Assembly (NCBI GenBank): GCA_958510825.1
Contig: OY294051.1
Location: forward strand, 4,278,001 to 4,342,000
DNA: 64,000 nucleotides
DNA from: Brachypterus glaber
Taxonomy: Eukaryota > Arthropoda > Insecta > Coleoptera > Kateretidae
Direction of reading: 5' to 3'
A program made the translations under genes and the position numbers. The number at the start of each line of letters is the position of its first letter. Positions within the stretch are counted from its first letter, which is position 1. This document shows positions 46,320 to 57,891 of this stretch, one piece after another. A model generated the notes under the pieces. It searched no databases, was not told the DNA's origin, and was given only the letters and a program-made list of their open reading frames with translations.

Positions 46320-47850
46320 TAAAGTACTAGTTTCATAACATAAGTACTAGTTTCATAACATACTCCCTGATAACACACTTCATCCTAAGAAGGTTTTTTA
46401 ATCGTTCCCTTGAAAAGGTTCTTAGCATAATGCTGTAAACATGCGAAGCATGTTCTTAAAAGGTGCACTGCTGTAGTAGCATACGTGCTTCTACTCTAAA
46501 CATTCTTAGCATAATTAGAGTATTTTGCTAAGGATATTCCCAAAACATATTCTTAAAATATTCTAATGGGAATGTTTTTAGAATAGTAATATGGCGTCTA
46601 TATTATTTTAATTTTATTAGGTTAGAATTACAAATATTCTTAAAATTGTTGTTAATAACATAAGTTTTACCGTAGTAGTAGTAGAAATGAATGTATTTTT
46701 AGACATAAAGTCATTATTATATAGTTTTAGACAAAAAATTAAAATTATAATTTTTTGAAATGATAATTATTTACTATTTTTTTCTCTAAACATTGGATTT
46801 TTCTATGGCGCATGATTTTTATGTTTGGTACAAAGTTTACTTTCACAGTAAAACTGCATATCCCATATGAATCTTACCTGATGGATGCTATGTCTAAAGA
46901 TTTTTATATACTTTAATTATTAGGTTTATCACAAAGATGTAAAAATTTTCGCCATGTCCAAATTTATGATATCACTCCATAAAAAGGATAGAGTATTATA
47001 AAATAAAATTGAAAGAAAGAGAAAAACTACATTAATGCAGAATTCTGAAACGCCTACCTACTTTGTTTGCGCATGCGCAATATTCAATATTATTACTTAA
47101 ATGCATCAAATTAGAATATTTTTAGAAGCATGCTAAGAATATTCTTAAAAGTACATGTACCTACTTCTAAGAATATTCTTAACATGCTTCTTAAAACATT
47201 CTTATTTGATGCAGAGGCTTTTAAGAACCTTCTTAGGAACTCCCAGCACGATTAAAACGGTATCCTTTGCATTTCTTTAATCGTTCTTAGCATATCCTGA
47301 GCAAAATAGACATGCTTCTAAGAAGCATGCTGTACTTCCGGCTATTTATTTTAAGAATATTCTTAGAAGGTTTTGGTGCTATCAGGGCTCGCCGCAAGCG
47401 GCTCGTTTTCTAAACTTGTACTCGTGCGCTAAAAACGTGTTATGAAACGAGTGCTTTATACAATTTTTTCTATTTTGCTCTAGAATTAAAAAAATTACAT
47501 TTAAATTGATGACTGATTTAGGGATTTTTGTTTTGGATTGGCATTACAGTTTACACTATGTTTAAAATTCTAAGAACAAATGATATTTTGATATATTTTA
47601 TAGTCATCTCTTCTCTTTTTACCTGCATTTAACCAAGCCACAATTTTAACATGGTAAAAATAACCTAAACACAAAATTTTGTAGGAAACTCAACTTTAAA
47701 GCGACATTGACATTTGCACGGAAAACGTCAAGCGATAGGCCAGGTCTGTTGCCAACCCAAAAGAACAAAAAGTACAGACCTCTTACGGGCCTATAAAAAC
47801 ACGGAAAATGCGTGTGATTATGAGCTTATAAGAGTCGCAAAATAGAAAAA
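46320..47850. repeat. Dispersed repeat copy split by a transposon
   Basis: The outer parts (46330-46364 and 47388-47850) match, in part inverted, the repeat at 19940-20412, including CTCGCCGCAAGCGG immediately right of the inserted element. The two halves are separated by the 1023-bp element at 46365-47387. Confidence 0.65.
46365..47387. mobile_element. CCCTGATA-ended DNA element, copy 1
   Basis: 1023 bp starting CCCTGATAACACACTTC and ending GGTGCTATCAGGG, so the ends are inverse (CCCTGATA(A/G)CAC). The interior is full of AAGAATATTCTTA-type palindromes. Copy 2 is at 57892-59011. Flanks are CT on both sides here and TA on both sides at copy 2, suggesting a 2-bp duplication. No transposase. 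Confidence 0.8.
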
Positions 47851-48024
47851 ATTCATTAAATTTTAATTTTTTAAGAAATCCTTCAAATACAGTTTTAATT
47901 TTTAAGAAACGTCAAAATAATTTAAAAATTGTCTTTTGTCAAATCTGTCTAAAACCAAGGTTGATTAATGAATATTATTAAACGATTTTGGTCTAAAACC
48001 GGGACAACCCAGACAGCACATAAC

Positions 48025-48272
48025 TAAAGTATATCCAGGGGATATACTTTTTGGATATAGGGTATCCCGGATATCCATGATGGATCTCTTATGGATATCT
48101 AATGAATATACTTTGGGGAGGTTAAAAAAATAGATGTCCACTGGATATCTCGTGGATATCCTGCCAGAATCTGGATATAGGCGGAGATTTGGATGTCCAT
48201 GAGATATCTAATGGCTGTCCAGACTATCCACTGGATATACCCTATATCCAGAAAGTATATCCCCTGGATATC
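48025..48272. mobile_element. Palindromic MITE rich in GGATATCC words
   Basis: The left end AAAGTATATCCAGGGGATAT with ACTTTTTGGATATAGGGTAT is mirrored at the right end. The interior repeats variants of CCA(C/T)GGGATATCT, so almost any segment can pair with another. Confidence 0.75.
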
Positions 48273-48888
48273 TTAGGGAGCGTTCAAGTATTACTTAACG
48301 CAAATTTTGATCATTTTGGACCCCCCCCTGGACCTCTAAATTAAAAAAAAACAATTAGGTTTATAATTTTTTATTTGAAATTTATAATTTATTATAATAT
48401 TTAAAAAAAATAACAAAAATAAATAACTTAACCTAAAATATCTCACAAAGGAATGGCTTGTTAAAAACAGGAATGCATGTAAGGGTCCATTTATAAATTA
48501 CGTCATGCTAAATTTTGTTTTTGACGTTTTTGGTTTGGCTAAACCTTAACGTGGCATAATTTATAGAAAACCCCTAAACTATTGTACAAAACAAAAAATT
48601 TACAGTTTTTGACTAAAAAAGTCTTGTTTTGCAATTCTGGTAGACTAAAAAAGATTTTAAAGTTGTTTTCACAAAACAAATTCAAAAATCTAAATTAAAA
48701 TCACAACCCTTAACTAAAATAAATAAAATCACAAACTAAACTAAAATAAATAAAATCACAGTGTTGAAAATAAATAGTATCCTAAGTTTAAAAAAAATCA
48801 AAATAAATAATAATAAATATCTTAAATCTAAAAGGCATTTTTTTTTGTGGGCGATTTGACATTTTTAAAATTTAAATTTTCAATAAAG

Positions 48889-49111
48889 GGCACGTTCAAG
48901 TATTGCGTAAAGCAAATTGTTACAAAATTCATACACTTCATACCCCGGTTCTCGCGTTATTATAGATTATAGAAATTTTATATTTTGGCTACCCCCCCTA
49001 ATAGGGGGTGTGTCCAATATGAAATCTCTACAGTCTTGATAACGCGAGAATCGAGGTATGAAGTGTATGACTTTTGGTACATTTTGCGTTACGTAATACT
49101 TAAACGTTCCC
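48889..49111. mobile_element. Harbinger-like MITE, second copy, beside a truncated third
   Basis: GGGCACGTTCAAGTATTGCG and the inverse ending TACTTAAACGTTCCC bound 223 bp, with AAA flanks on both sides. A left end of the same family at 48276 (GGGAGCGTTCAAGTATTACT, after TTA) has no visible partner. The family is that of 29673-29991. Confidence 0.75.
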
Positions 49112-49367
49112 AAACGTCAAGAAAAGTGTTTCAATCTTATTTTCGTTTTATTTTAAAATGACATAAGTGTCATACTGCTTTGAAATGGCATTATTTGCAT
49201 ATGAGTATTTAAAACAGAAATAATATTTATATTTTTTATCACTTTACTAACGTTTTTAGAAAAAAATCTTATAAATAACACATGCAAAATTATGTTTTAC
49301 GTACTCGGCGTGTTGTTAAACCTACATTTCGCAAATGTATATTTTAATACCACCAAGATAAGTTAAA

Positions 49368-50650
49368 TCAACTGATTTAAGATTAAAATAGGATCTTTTT
49401 TTATTTTAGCGATATCGTAGATATGTTACTTGCCACATCGCATTGATATTACTTGCTATGTCGCAGCAATGTCATTTTAGATATCGCATTGATGTAGCAT
49501 GCGATATTGCAGCGATGTTACTTTAATTATCGCAGCTATGTAACATGCGGTATCGCAGCGATGTTACCTGCGATATTACAGCAATGTTACAGTCTATATC
49601 GTTTGGTTTTATCGTTTGTAACGTGCAATATGACAGCAATGTTACATTCTATATCGCTGCGATGTTAAATTAAATGATTTAAGATTAAAATAGGATCTTT
49701 TTTTATTTTAGCGATATCGTAGATATGTAACCTGCCACATCGCATTTATATTACTTGCTATGTCACAGCGATGTCATTTTAGATATCGCATTGATGTAGC
49801 ATGCGATATTGCAGCGATGTTACTTTAATTATCGCAGCGATGTAACATGCGGTATCGCAGCGATGTTACCTGCGATATTACAGCAATGTTACAGTCTATA
49901 TCGTCTGGTTTTATCGTTTGTAACGTGCGATATGACAGCAATGTTACATTCTATATCGTTGCGATGTTAAATTAACTGATTTAAGATTAAAATAGGATCT
50001 TTTTTTATTTTAGCGATATCGTAGATATGTAACTTGCCACATCGCATTGATATTACTTGCTATGTCACAGCGATGTCATTTTAGATATCGCATTGATGTA
50101 GCATGCGATATCGTAGCGATTTTACTTAATTATCGCAGCGATGTAACATGCGGTATCGATGCGATATTACAGCAACTTACTTTCGTTATCGCGGCGATGT
50201 TACGTGCGATATCACAGCAATGTTACATTCTATATCGCTAGATATTGCAGCGATATCACCTGCGATAACGCAACGATGTTATTTTCGATATCGAATTGAT
50301 GTTACTTTTGATATCGCAACGATGTTACTCAACGAACTAATAACTATTCTCTCTAGAATAGGCATTTCGTTTGTAAAAACTGACAAAAATGTAGCCAACA
50401 TATACATTTGTCTGTCTTACTCGCACAGCTTTGTTCTAACAGAGACAACAATTACAGTTACTGGTAACTGTTATTGTTCAGGCCTGAATATACCTACTAT
50501 TTGTTTACAAACAAACCGATATGTTGGCGATACTTTATATTAACGGTATGCGTATTCTAGAGAGAAGAGTTATTAGTTCGTTCATGTTACTCAAATTATC
50601 GCAGCGATGTAACATGTCATATCGCAGCGATGTTACTGTGATGTTTTTTT
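49368..50650. repeat. Higher-order tandem repeat, about 303 bp, of GCGATGTTAC subunits
   Basis: Large units start ACTGATTTAAGATTAAAATA at about 49369, 49673 and 49975. Each is made of degenerate 20-25 bp subunits such as ATCGCAGCGATGTTAC. The last unit is divergent and is interrupted by the hAT MITE at 50330-50583; about 60 bp of the array continues after it, ending about 20 bp from the stop codon of the Myb/SANT-like gene. Confidence 0.92.
50330..50583. mobile_element. hAT-type MITE inserted in the tandem array
   Basis: 254 bp, CAACGAACTAATAACT at left and AGTTATTAGTTCGTTC at right, flanked by the exact 8-bp duplication ATGTTACT (50322-50329, 50584-50591). Removing one copy of the duplication restores the array subunit. 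It is homologous to the right end of the element at 36701-37868. Confidence 0.88.
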
Positions 50651-50667
50651 TTTAAATGTTAAAATGT

Positions 50668-53600
50668 TTATTTACTACTACCGTTGCTATCATCATCTTG
50701 GTGAATCCCACTGTCCTGTTCAGTCTCGGACATGCGCGCATTTTCGTCCTTCATATATTTTTTGATTCCTGATTCCAAAACGTTTCTCAAAATTTTACTG
50801 TCTCTTAAGATTTCGAACCCCGAGTCCGGTTCTGATCTCTTTTTCCCATTTTCTTTTTTGTCGTCTGCTAGACAGTTGAGAATGCTTCCAAAAACGGGGA
50901 GGAATGCTATAAATTGGGTGCCAATCATTTTTTCAAATTCCAGTTTTTGTTTGTCGAGATTGAGGCGTTGTTTGTCCACTTCTAGTTTTTCCTTTTCCAC
51001 CACGAGGAGTTCTTTTAGAACACCTCCGACATCTGAAATCAAAATATAATTTTAAAATCAAGCTAAATTAGTCTAAAGAAAATTGTCGCATTTGTTATTT
51101 GTATGCAAAAAGTTGTTTTTAAGAACATCATCAACGTTTCTTTGGTTTATTTTTTTTTGTTTTTTGTTTAATTTTTTTCAGCTTTTTTACATCAATAGTT
51201 ATTTTCTTAACTAGTGTATTAAGTATCATTTTATCCACGCAAAGAATATCGCTTAATATACGAGTTGAGAATTTAATTTTATCCAACACCTGTTATTTTT
51301 AAATAAAAATCTATAATTTTGCGAAAAATTATGTCAAAAATATTAAGATTAAGTTTTCTTAATACTAAAATAATAGGTAGCCATGGCCTATTAAAAATAA
51401 ACATTGCTAGTTTTACATTTCTTACAAACGTCAAAATGGACGCGGCGATGACAGAATTTTTAATAAAAACAGTATTTTATTCAAAAACTAAAGAATAATT
51501 TGGGGTTTTCTTTAATTTTTATGGTTTAGTTAACGTTCTTCTATTTATAGAATAGTTATAATACTTAATTAATAGGGTATGTAACTAATTTTGGGTGAGA
51601 TCAAAAGCTGTACGTAAAAGAGTAGCTGAAAAATTTGTTAGTCACTAGTGGAAAAAAACTCACTTTTGACATTTAAAATAGTGCTCAAAACAAGTGTTTC
51701 TTTGAAGGTGTTGGATAAATGTATTTTTTTACCTCCTGCTTCAGCAATATTTAAAACGGATGATTTTCACGTAAAAAAGTTGTCGCTCTGCCCGGGAAAA
51801 TTATTTGTAGGTGATTTTAAATATTTTTTTTTAATTTTATTTTTAATTAATTTTTTAATAATTAAGCACTTATTTGTTTTTACTGAAGTAAAAATTTTTC
51901 CAAAAAAAGGCTTGCGTTAGTAAAAAGATTGATATTTTCTTACGTTTCTCGATGTTTTATATGTCGGCTTGTTTCTCCGAGAACGCTTTCAGCTAAAGTC
52001 TTCAAACTTGGACTATAGGTTCCCTAGGTTGGGATTTTTGTTTGTTAAAAATCGAGGGGTAAAACGGGGTAAAGGGTATTTTTTTCAATTTTGTTTATCA
52101 AAAAAAAATTGTTTTTTTTATTGAAAAATTTATTTTTTTGAAAAAAAGTTTTTTGAAAAAAAGTTTTTTGAAAAAAAGTTTTTTGAAAAAAAGTTTTTTG
52201 AAAAAAATAAAAAAACGTTTTTTGTTTAAACCTACGCCTACAGGGTAATTTTTCTCTTACCTTCCATAAGTTTGTTCTGGTTATTTTGCGGAAAAGTGGT
52301 AAACGAAATTCCACCAGTCCCATCTTTTTTCTGCTGATTTTGCTGAAAGTTTTGCTGATTGGGCAGCCCATTTAGAATCAGTAGTGGGAACGGAATCGAA
52401 CCGGGAGCATTCGTTCTTATGATAGGATTTGCAGGGTTGCCAGTTGTTGCAGTCGTGGTGGACGTAGTGTTAGTAACTTTAAGGTTTGGTTGAGAGGAAA
52501 TGGTGATATTGGGGAAAATTGGAGTGAGTTGTTTTTGAAAATTTACTAGCTTTGGTGGTTCTGGAGGGGGACTACTTATTATGACTTCGGGTTCTATTTC
52601 GATTTCTGGTTCTGGCGAGGCTGGTTCTTTTTTAAGGAGTGGGGGTAGAGGAGAGGTTGATGTCACGTTTGAGGAATCGTCTTCATTGTCTGACCTGAAA
52701 TAAAAGAAAAATGATTTTATTTTTTTTGAAAATGAATTATTCAGTGTAAAAGTTTGGAGATTTTATCACTGAGGAATATTTTCAAAATCCTCTTGAACCA
52801 AGGACACGTGCCTTTCGATATGTTAAAATACATTATCTCTTGTTTTAAGGCTAGTATTTCTTTGAACCAAAGTCAAATCTTTTTGACAATATAGTTTTTA
52901 AATTTTTATTTTTTTAGAAAATTTTCATTTTTTGCTTAAAAATACGATTTTCTTAGATCCCCCTCGAAAAATGTTTAAAAAATAAATAAATAAATATATT
53001 TGTTTATGTATAATTTACTACAGAGCCATGGAGAGCCCCAAATAAGCTTTTGGCTTGTGCTAGGGCCTCTCTATTAATTTTGATAAAAATGTTCCAAATC
53101 GTTTGTGTTCAGTTTACATTAATTTTAACTTAAATTTTATGAGCTTTAATTTAAAGTGATGTATCACATGACCCCCATTTACAAAAATACCCCTTTGCCT
53201 CCATTTTGCCCCCTTCAAATATTAAATATATACCATAAAAGTTAAAGGGGGGACTTTTTATACTACTTTTATTAGAAAAGTCTTCAATTTGATTTTTTTT
53301 GCCTATTTTAATGCGTTTTTTATCTTGATCTTTGAGCTAAACATTTTTTCTTATTTTAAAATCCTTGACATTTTTTCATGTGATTTTAACTAAAAATTTA
53401 AATCTTTCTAATTTCGTAATTTTATTACTTAGTTCAACCTAGGTACGAAATTTATATGATTTTTTCAGTTTTTCTCATTTTCATTTTTTTTTATTATTAA
53501 TTTTTGACAGATATTGAGTTTTTCACATTTTATTTCATGAAAATCAATGGTTTTTATGAAAAAAATGCATATTTTGGATAAAAATATTGCTTATTATTGT

Positions 53601-54500
53601 AATTTTAAGGTATTATCGTCTTTAATACCGCAAAATTACGCTAACAACGATAGTTTTCAAATTTTACAATTCTTTGTAATTTTTGAAAATATGTCATTGT
53701 CAAATAATAAAAACTATAATTTTTATATTAAAACTCATTATTTTAATACTTACATACAATTATATGATCTTTTCGCGGGCCGTTTAGGTTTTAAAATCCC
53801 CATTTTTATATATTTTTCCTGAAATTTTGTAATAACAAGCAAAATATCCTTAATTTTTAAAAGACATCGACAATTTTTCGCTCCTTTCAAATTTTGATGT
53901 ATTTATTTACTTTATTACCATGGTTAGCGCCATTTTAAAAACAGTTTTTTCCAGGATAGGTTTTTTATTTCGAATTTAAAATTTTTAATTAACCTCAGGT
54001 GAAAAAAATACAATTTAACGAAAAAAAAATCTTACCCAAAAGCGCTGTTTGTTGCATACGATTCCATATCATCGTTAATATCAATATCGTCTATCTCCGT
54101 CTTGATATCTTCGCAACGAGGACCTTCCAGGACATTGTCCTGGTATAACTCGTGCTTGTTAGAATGTTTGGAAAGAATCTCGTCCATGGCCTTAAAATGG
54201 GGCCAGTCTGGATCGACTGTGCCTACTCCTGCACCGGTTGTGACAGTCCTTTTAATCCGGTGGTAGAGACACTTCAGATTTCGGATTCTCGTCTTTATTT
54301 CGTCGGGGGTCCTGTAGAAGCCTCTCTGCTGCATATTGGCCGCCAGTAGGCGCATGACTGGAGCTTTGCGGTGCGTGAGATAGAGCTTATTTTGAACCTG
54401 TGTGCTACCCCATAGTTGGATTAACAATTTCGTTTCGTCCTCGCGAAAATTGGTGGTCCTTTTTTTGGTTAAAGTGCGCATACCATCTCTCTCCATATTT
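50668..54500 (-). CDS. Myb/SANT-like DNA-binding domain protein with C-terminal coiled coil
   Basis: Three exons in order: 54500-54036 (ATG at 54496), 52694-52261 and 51032-50668 (TAA). GT-AG signals and phases agree, giving about 419 aa. Residues about 10-85 (TNFREDETKLLIQLWGSTQV..RGFYRTPDEIKTRIRNLKCLYHRI) form a Myb/SANT-like trihelix domain of the kind common in insect transcription factors and in Harbinger partner proteins. An acidic stretch, a Pro/Ser/Thr/Asn-rich low-complexity middle (exon 2) and a heptad-like KEKLEVDKQRLNLDKQKLEF coiled coil in exon 3 follow. A sequence-specific DNA-binding, dimerising regulator is the likely role; the target is unknown. The acceptor TTTGTTACAG precedes the ATG by 4 nt, so a non-coding 5' exon must exist upstream. 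An AATAAA overlaps the stop codon. Confidence 0.85.
52139..52206. repeat. 16-bp tandem repeat GAAAAAAAGTTTTTTG, about four and a half units
   Basis: Lies about 55 bp inside intron 2 of the Myb/SANT-like gene, just past the exon 2 donor. Every unit is an A-run/T-run dyad. Confidence 0.9.
52695..54035. other. First intron of the Myb/SANT-like gene
   Basis: AT-rich, with a C-rich patch at 53170-53215 similar to the repeats near 10660 and 13560. The plus-strand frame at 53547-53822 has no recognisable protein features and looks like chance in AT-rich DNA. Confidence 0.5.
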
Positions 54501-54756
54501 CTGTAACAAATTTAATTTGTTGAATTGATGTTGATAGATTTACTTTTTTGTTTTGTTTTTTGAGGTTTAAAACAAACAAACTACTGAGATAAAGTATTTC
54601 TAGGTTACGAGATTATTTACCAGTGAGCGCTCTTATTTTTTTTAAGAGAACTGAATTTGTCCCAATTTAAAGTTTTATACCCAAAACAAATATATACTGA
54701 GAAAAGTAAAATTTAGAATTTTTATAGTTTATTTGTAGGTAGAGTTGCTTGTAGAG

Positions 54757-55550
54757 TAAAGTGGGGCAAATTCGTCACCAGGGCAACTACCACACCCAAC
54801 TGTTCTTAAAATATAATATATATAATAATATAATCTAATACTTTTAATAATTAAGATATTTTTACTGCTTATTTTTGCATTTTGTGACTTTTACATCTAT
54901 CAAAAAACTATTTTCGGGTAAAAATTTCACGTTATTTTTGGCAATAACTCTATTTTTTTAATAGGATTTCTATTTTCTTTAAGTTTGCTAAGGGATTGTT
55001 TTTGATAAAAGTGGGGTGGAATTAGAAAATAAAATTTCAAAAAAACAAAGAAAATATATACAAGCCGTCTTACCTTTCATATTCAATCATTTTGGCAGTC
55101 AAAACTGATTGAATTCGTCCGATTATATTTTCCCCTGATTTTCTACGAAAAAATCAAAATTTAAGTATGCCAGACTTGGTGAAACCAAGAACACTATAAT
55201 GAAACTAACTTTCTAACCCTTCCGTTATTTTTAAGGTATATTCTTTTATATTAAGAAAAATAAGACTGCTTAGAACTGCCTCAATTAATTACCAATTTTA
55301 ACCAATGAAAAATTACAGATATCTGAGCAAGTTTTCTCGAAATAATGTAAAAAATAATATCCCTTTAGAATAGTAAAAATATTTTATCTTGGTACACGCT
55401 CTAGGGAAAAATGCCCAAAAATGAATTTTTGTTTTTTTATACGATTTTATAAATTTATAGAAAAAACATCTAAATAAAAAATATTGGAACAATGCTATAT
55501 ACAAAAAAATTTACTAAGCGCTTGGATGCACGATATTGCCCCGCTTTTCC
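54757..55550. repeat. Repeat region with AAAGTGGGGCAAA / TTGCCCCGCTTTT ends
   Basis: AAAGTGGGGCAAATTCG near 54758 and CGATATTGCCCCGCTTTT near 55532 are imperfect inverses, suggesting an old DNA element. No coding sequence. Confidence 0.45.
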
Positions 55551-56500
55551 CTATACTCTTACTAAAGTTAGATCAATACAAAGCAGAGCATGTGCACTAA
55601 AAACTGCATTGTTTTTATTCATATTTATATGAAGTATTGCGCCAAAGTCCACGATATCAAATTTTAAACCAAACTTCAATTCCTTTGCAGTTTAATTTTG
55701 TTTTTTCATTAACAAGGTAGTAATCTAACCTCAAAATAACGGATTTATAGCTTAAGTTTATCCTAAAAACAAAAAGAAAAGTGCAAAAAATGTAATGAAC
55801 TACTCATATATCCAATTACTTTTCATAGTAGTGTCTAAGTTAATTACTAGTCGGTTAATCCCGCCAAAAGGTATTAAGTCACTGTTAATAAGTAAAATTA
55901 CAAAAAATTCAAAAATGTTGCTGTTTTTTAAACAAAAAAAACTAAAATTAATTTTTTATTTTTGTGTCACATCTTTTTTTATTACGCTTCTGCCTTAGGT
56001 GGTCAATTTTATCCCATTTTCCCCTACACCCTTACCAAAGTTAGATCGATACAAAACAAAGCATGTGCATAAACACTACATTGTTTTTTAATATTTATAT
56101 GAGGTGTTGCACCATAGTTGACAATATCAAACCAGATATCAGAATTTTGCTTTTATTTAAGTTTTATTTTTTATTTAATTTAAATCATATTTATAAAAAT
56201 TTGGTTAATCTAAACTCAAAATAACGGATTTTAAGCTTAATTTTAATATAAAAAAGAAATCGTGCAAAAAATCTTGTGAACTACATAAAATACAACTAAA
56301 TTGCATATACTTACTTTTCATAATCAGTCATGACTAAGCTGATGAATTATTTAAGTCGATTAATCCCGCCAAAAGGGATTAAGTCACTGTTACTGAGTAA
56401 AATAACAAAAATTTCAAAAATTATGCTGTTTTTTAGCAAAAAAACGAAAATTTATTCTTTATTTTTGTATGTCATCGAAATGACGAAAAACACGGCACAT
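55548..56500. repeat. Direct duplication of about 475 bp
   Basis: Two neighbouring blocks (about 55548-56022 and 56023-56500) share ACTTTTAC(T/C)AAAGTTAGATC.ATAC-type starts, GCATGTGCA(C/T), TTAATCCCGCCAAAAGG(T/G)ATTAAGTCACTG and the following 100 bp. A third partial start (CCCTTACTGAATTTAGATCG) follows at 56529. Divergence is moderate. The short open frames in each are by-products. Confidence 0.8.
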
Positions 56501-56839
56501 ATTACACTGAGTATTGAGGGTTCTGAACTACCCTTACTGAATTTAGATCGATAGGAGCGAGGCTTGCGCACGTTGAGCGTGACACTTAAGTATACAGGGG
56601 GAGAATCCGGTCTATCGGGCGCTTTATGGAATTGCGCGCGTAATTTTTACGTTGCGGATTTGTTGAATAAAAGGGTGGACCATTATACGCACTAGGGTGG
56701 CTCTTTTGTTATAATATTTGCACCTTTACAGAGCTGTTACTTTACATAACGTTTTTCTGAATATACAAAATATATTAATATAATTATATGGGTATTCGAG
56801 ATCGTAGGATTTAATTTTACAAAAAATCTCGTGCCTGCA

Positions 56840-57695
56840 GACGCACACAGGTAAAAAATACCAAAAAAAAACGGAAAAAAATCATGAAGCGTCGAGTGTT
56901 GAATATTTCTAAACCTTATAGTGTTCTCTAAATTATTTGAATACATTTGTTTGAAAATGTTTGCGGCCTTGCGTAAAAAATTAAATTCAAGTGGCACACT
57001 GCATACTGAGTGGGCCATTTAAACGGTTTAAAGTCGATATCTCAGAAACCGTATAAGATAGGTTTTTGAAATTTGGTACTAAGCTTGAATATCAAAGGGT
57101 ACACCTTTTTTATCAAAGCAGATTTTTTTTTCATCCACACCCATAGGCGGGAGAGGGGGTAACTTAAATTTTTTTAATGGAATGGGGGTGTTTTTTATTC
57201 AGATTCAAATTCAGCATAAAAAATTATATAATTGACCAAAAAAGTTTTTTTTAACCTCAAATTAGGCATTTAAAAAAACTGAAAAATTTGAATATTTTAG
57301 CAGTTTTCTATTGTTTAGGTTTATTTTATTGTTTTAAACCTAAATATATACAATATAAATCAAATCTGAATTTTTTCCAAAAATTTTAATTTTTTTACCT
57401 GACGCGTCCGGACGCGTCATGACGCGTCTGGACATGGAAATAATACCTTTTTATGATTTAATACCCCATATTTGTACTATATTTTAAAATTTAAAAAATA
57501 CAGCTCTAAAAAAAATTAAGTGTAAGATATTGTATATGCAATGTGCCACTTAAATTTAATTTTTTAAGCAAGACCGCAAACATTTTCAAAAAAATGTATA
57601 TACATCATTTAGAGGACACTATAAGGTTTATAAATATTCAACTTTCTACGCTTCATGATTTTTTTTCCGTTTTTTTTTGGAATTTTATTTCATAC
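56840..57695. repeat. Inverted repeat, arms about 155 bp, loop about 530 bp
   Basis: The left arm 56850-57005 (with ATCATGAAGCGTCGAGTGTT and TTTGCGGCCTTGCGTAAAAA) is mirrored at 57540-57695 (CAAGACCGCAAACATTTTC, CTACGCTTCATGATTTTTTT). Both arms give similar short peptides when read outward. The loop holds GACGCGTC palindromes (57403-57428). This is probably a DNA transposon with long ends. Confidence 0.75.
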
Positions 57696-57891
57696 TGCTT
57701 TAAATCATCTTATTTTTCCCAAAACGTTAATAAAAATCAAAGAAAAAATTACGCCTGTCTGTCTGTCTGTATTCAAGATAGGGGTATTATTTTTAATGAT
57801 TTTTTTTCTTCCAAATTGATGAAATTTTCAATATTACCTACATGCATATATGCTTTAAAATTCTTTACATTTTTAAAATGTAACGCAATTA

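Noticed and set aside
49368..50650. CRISPR-like repeat array
   Set aside because: Units vary in length and there are no unique spacers; it is a satellite in a eukaryotic genome.
53547..53822. 91-codon plus-strand frame in the Myb/SANT-like intron
   Set aside because: Very rich in Asn, Ile, Lys, Tyr and Phe as expected from AT-rich DNA; no homology recognised.
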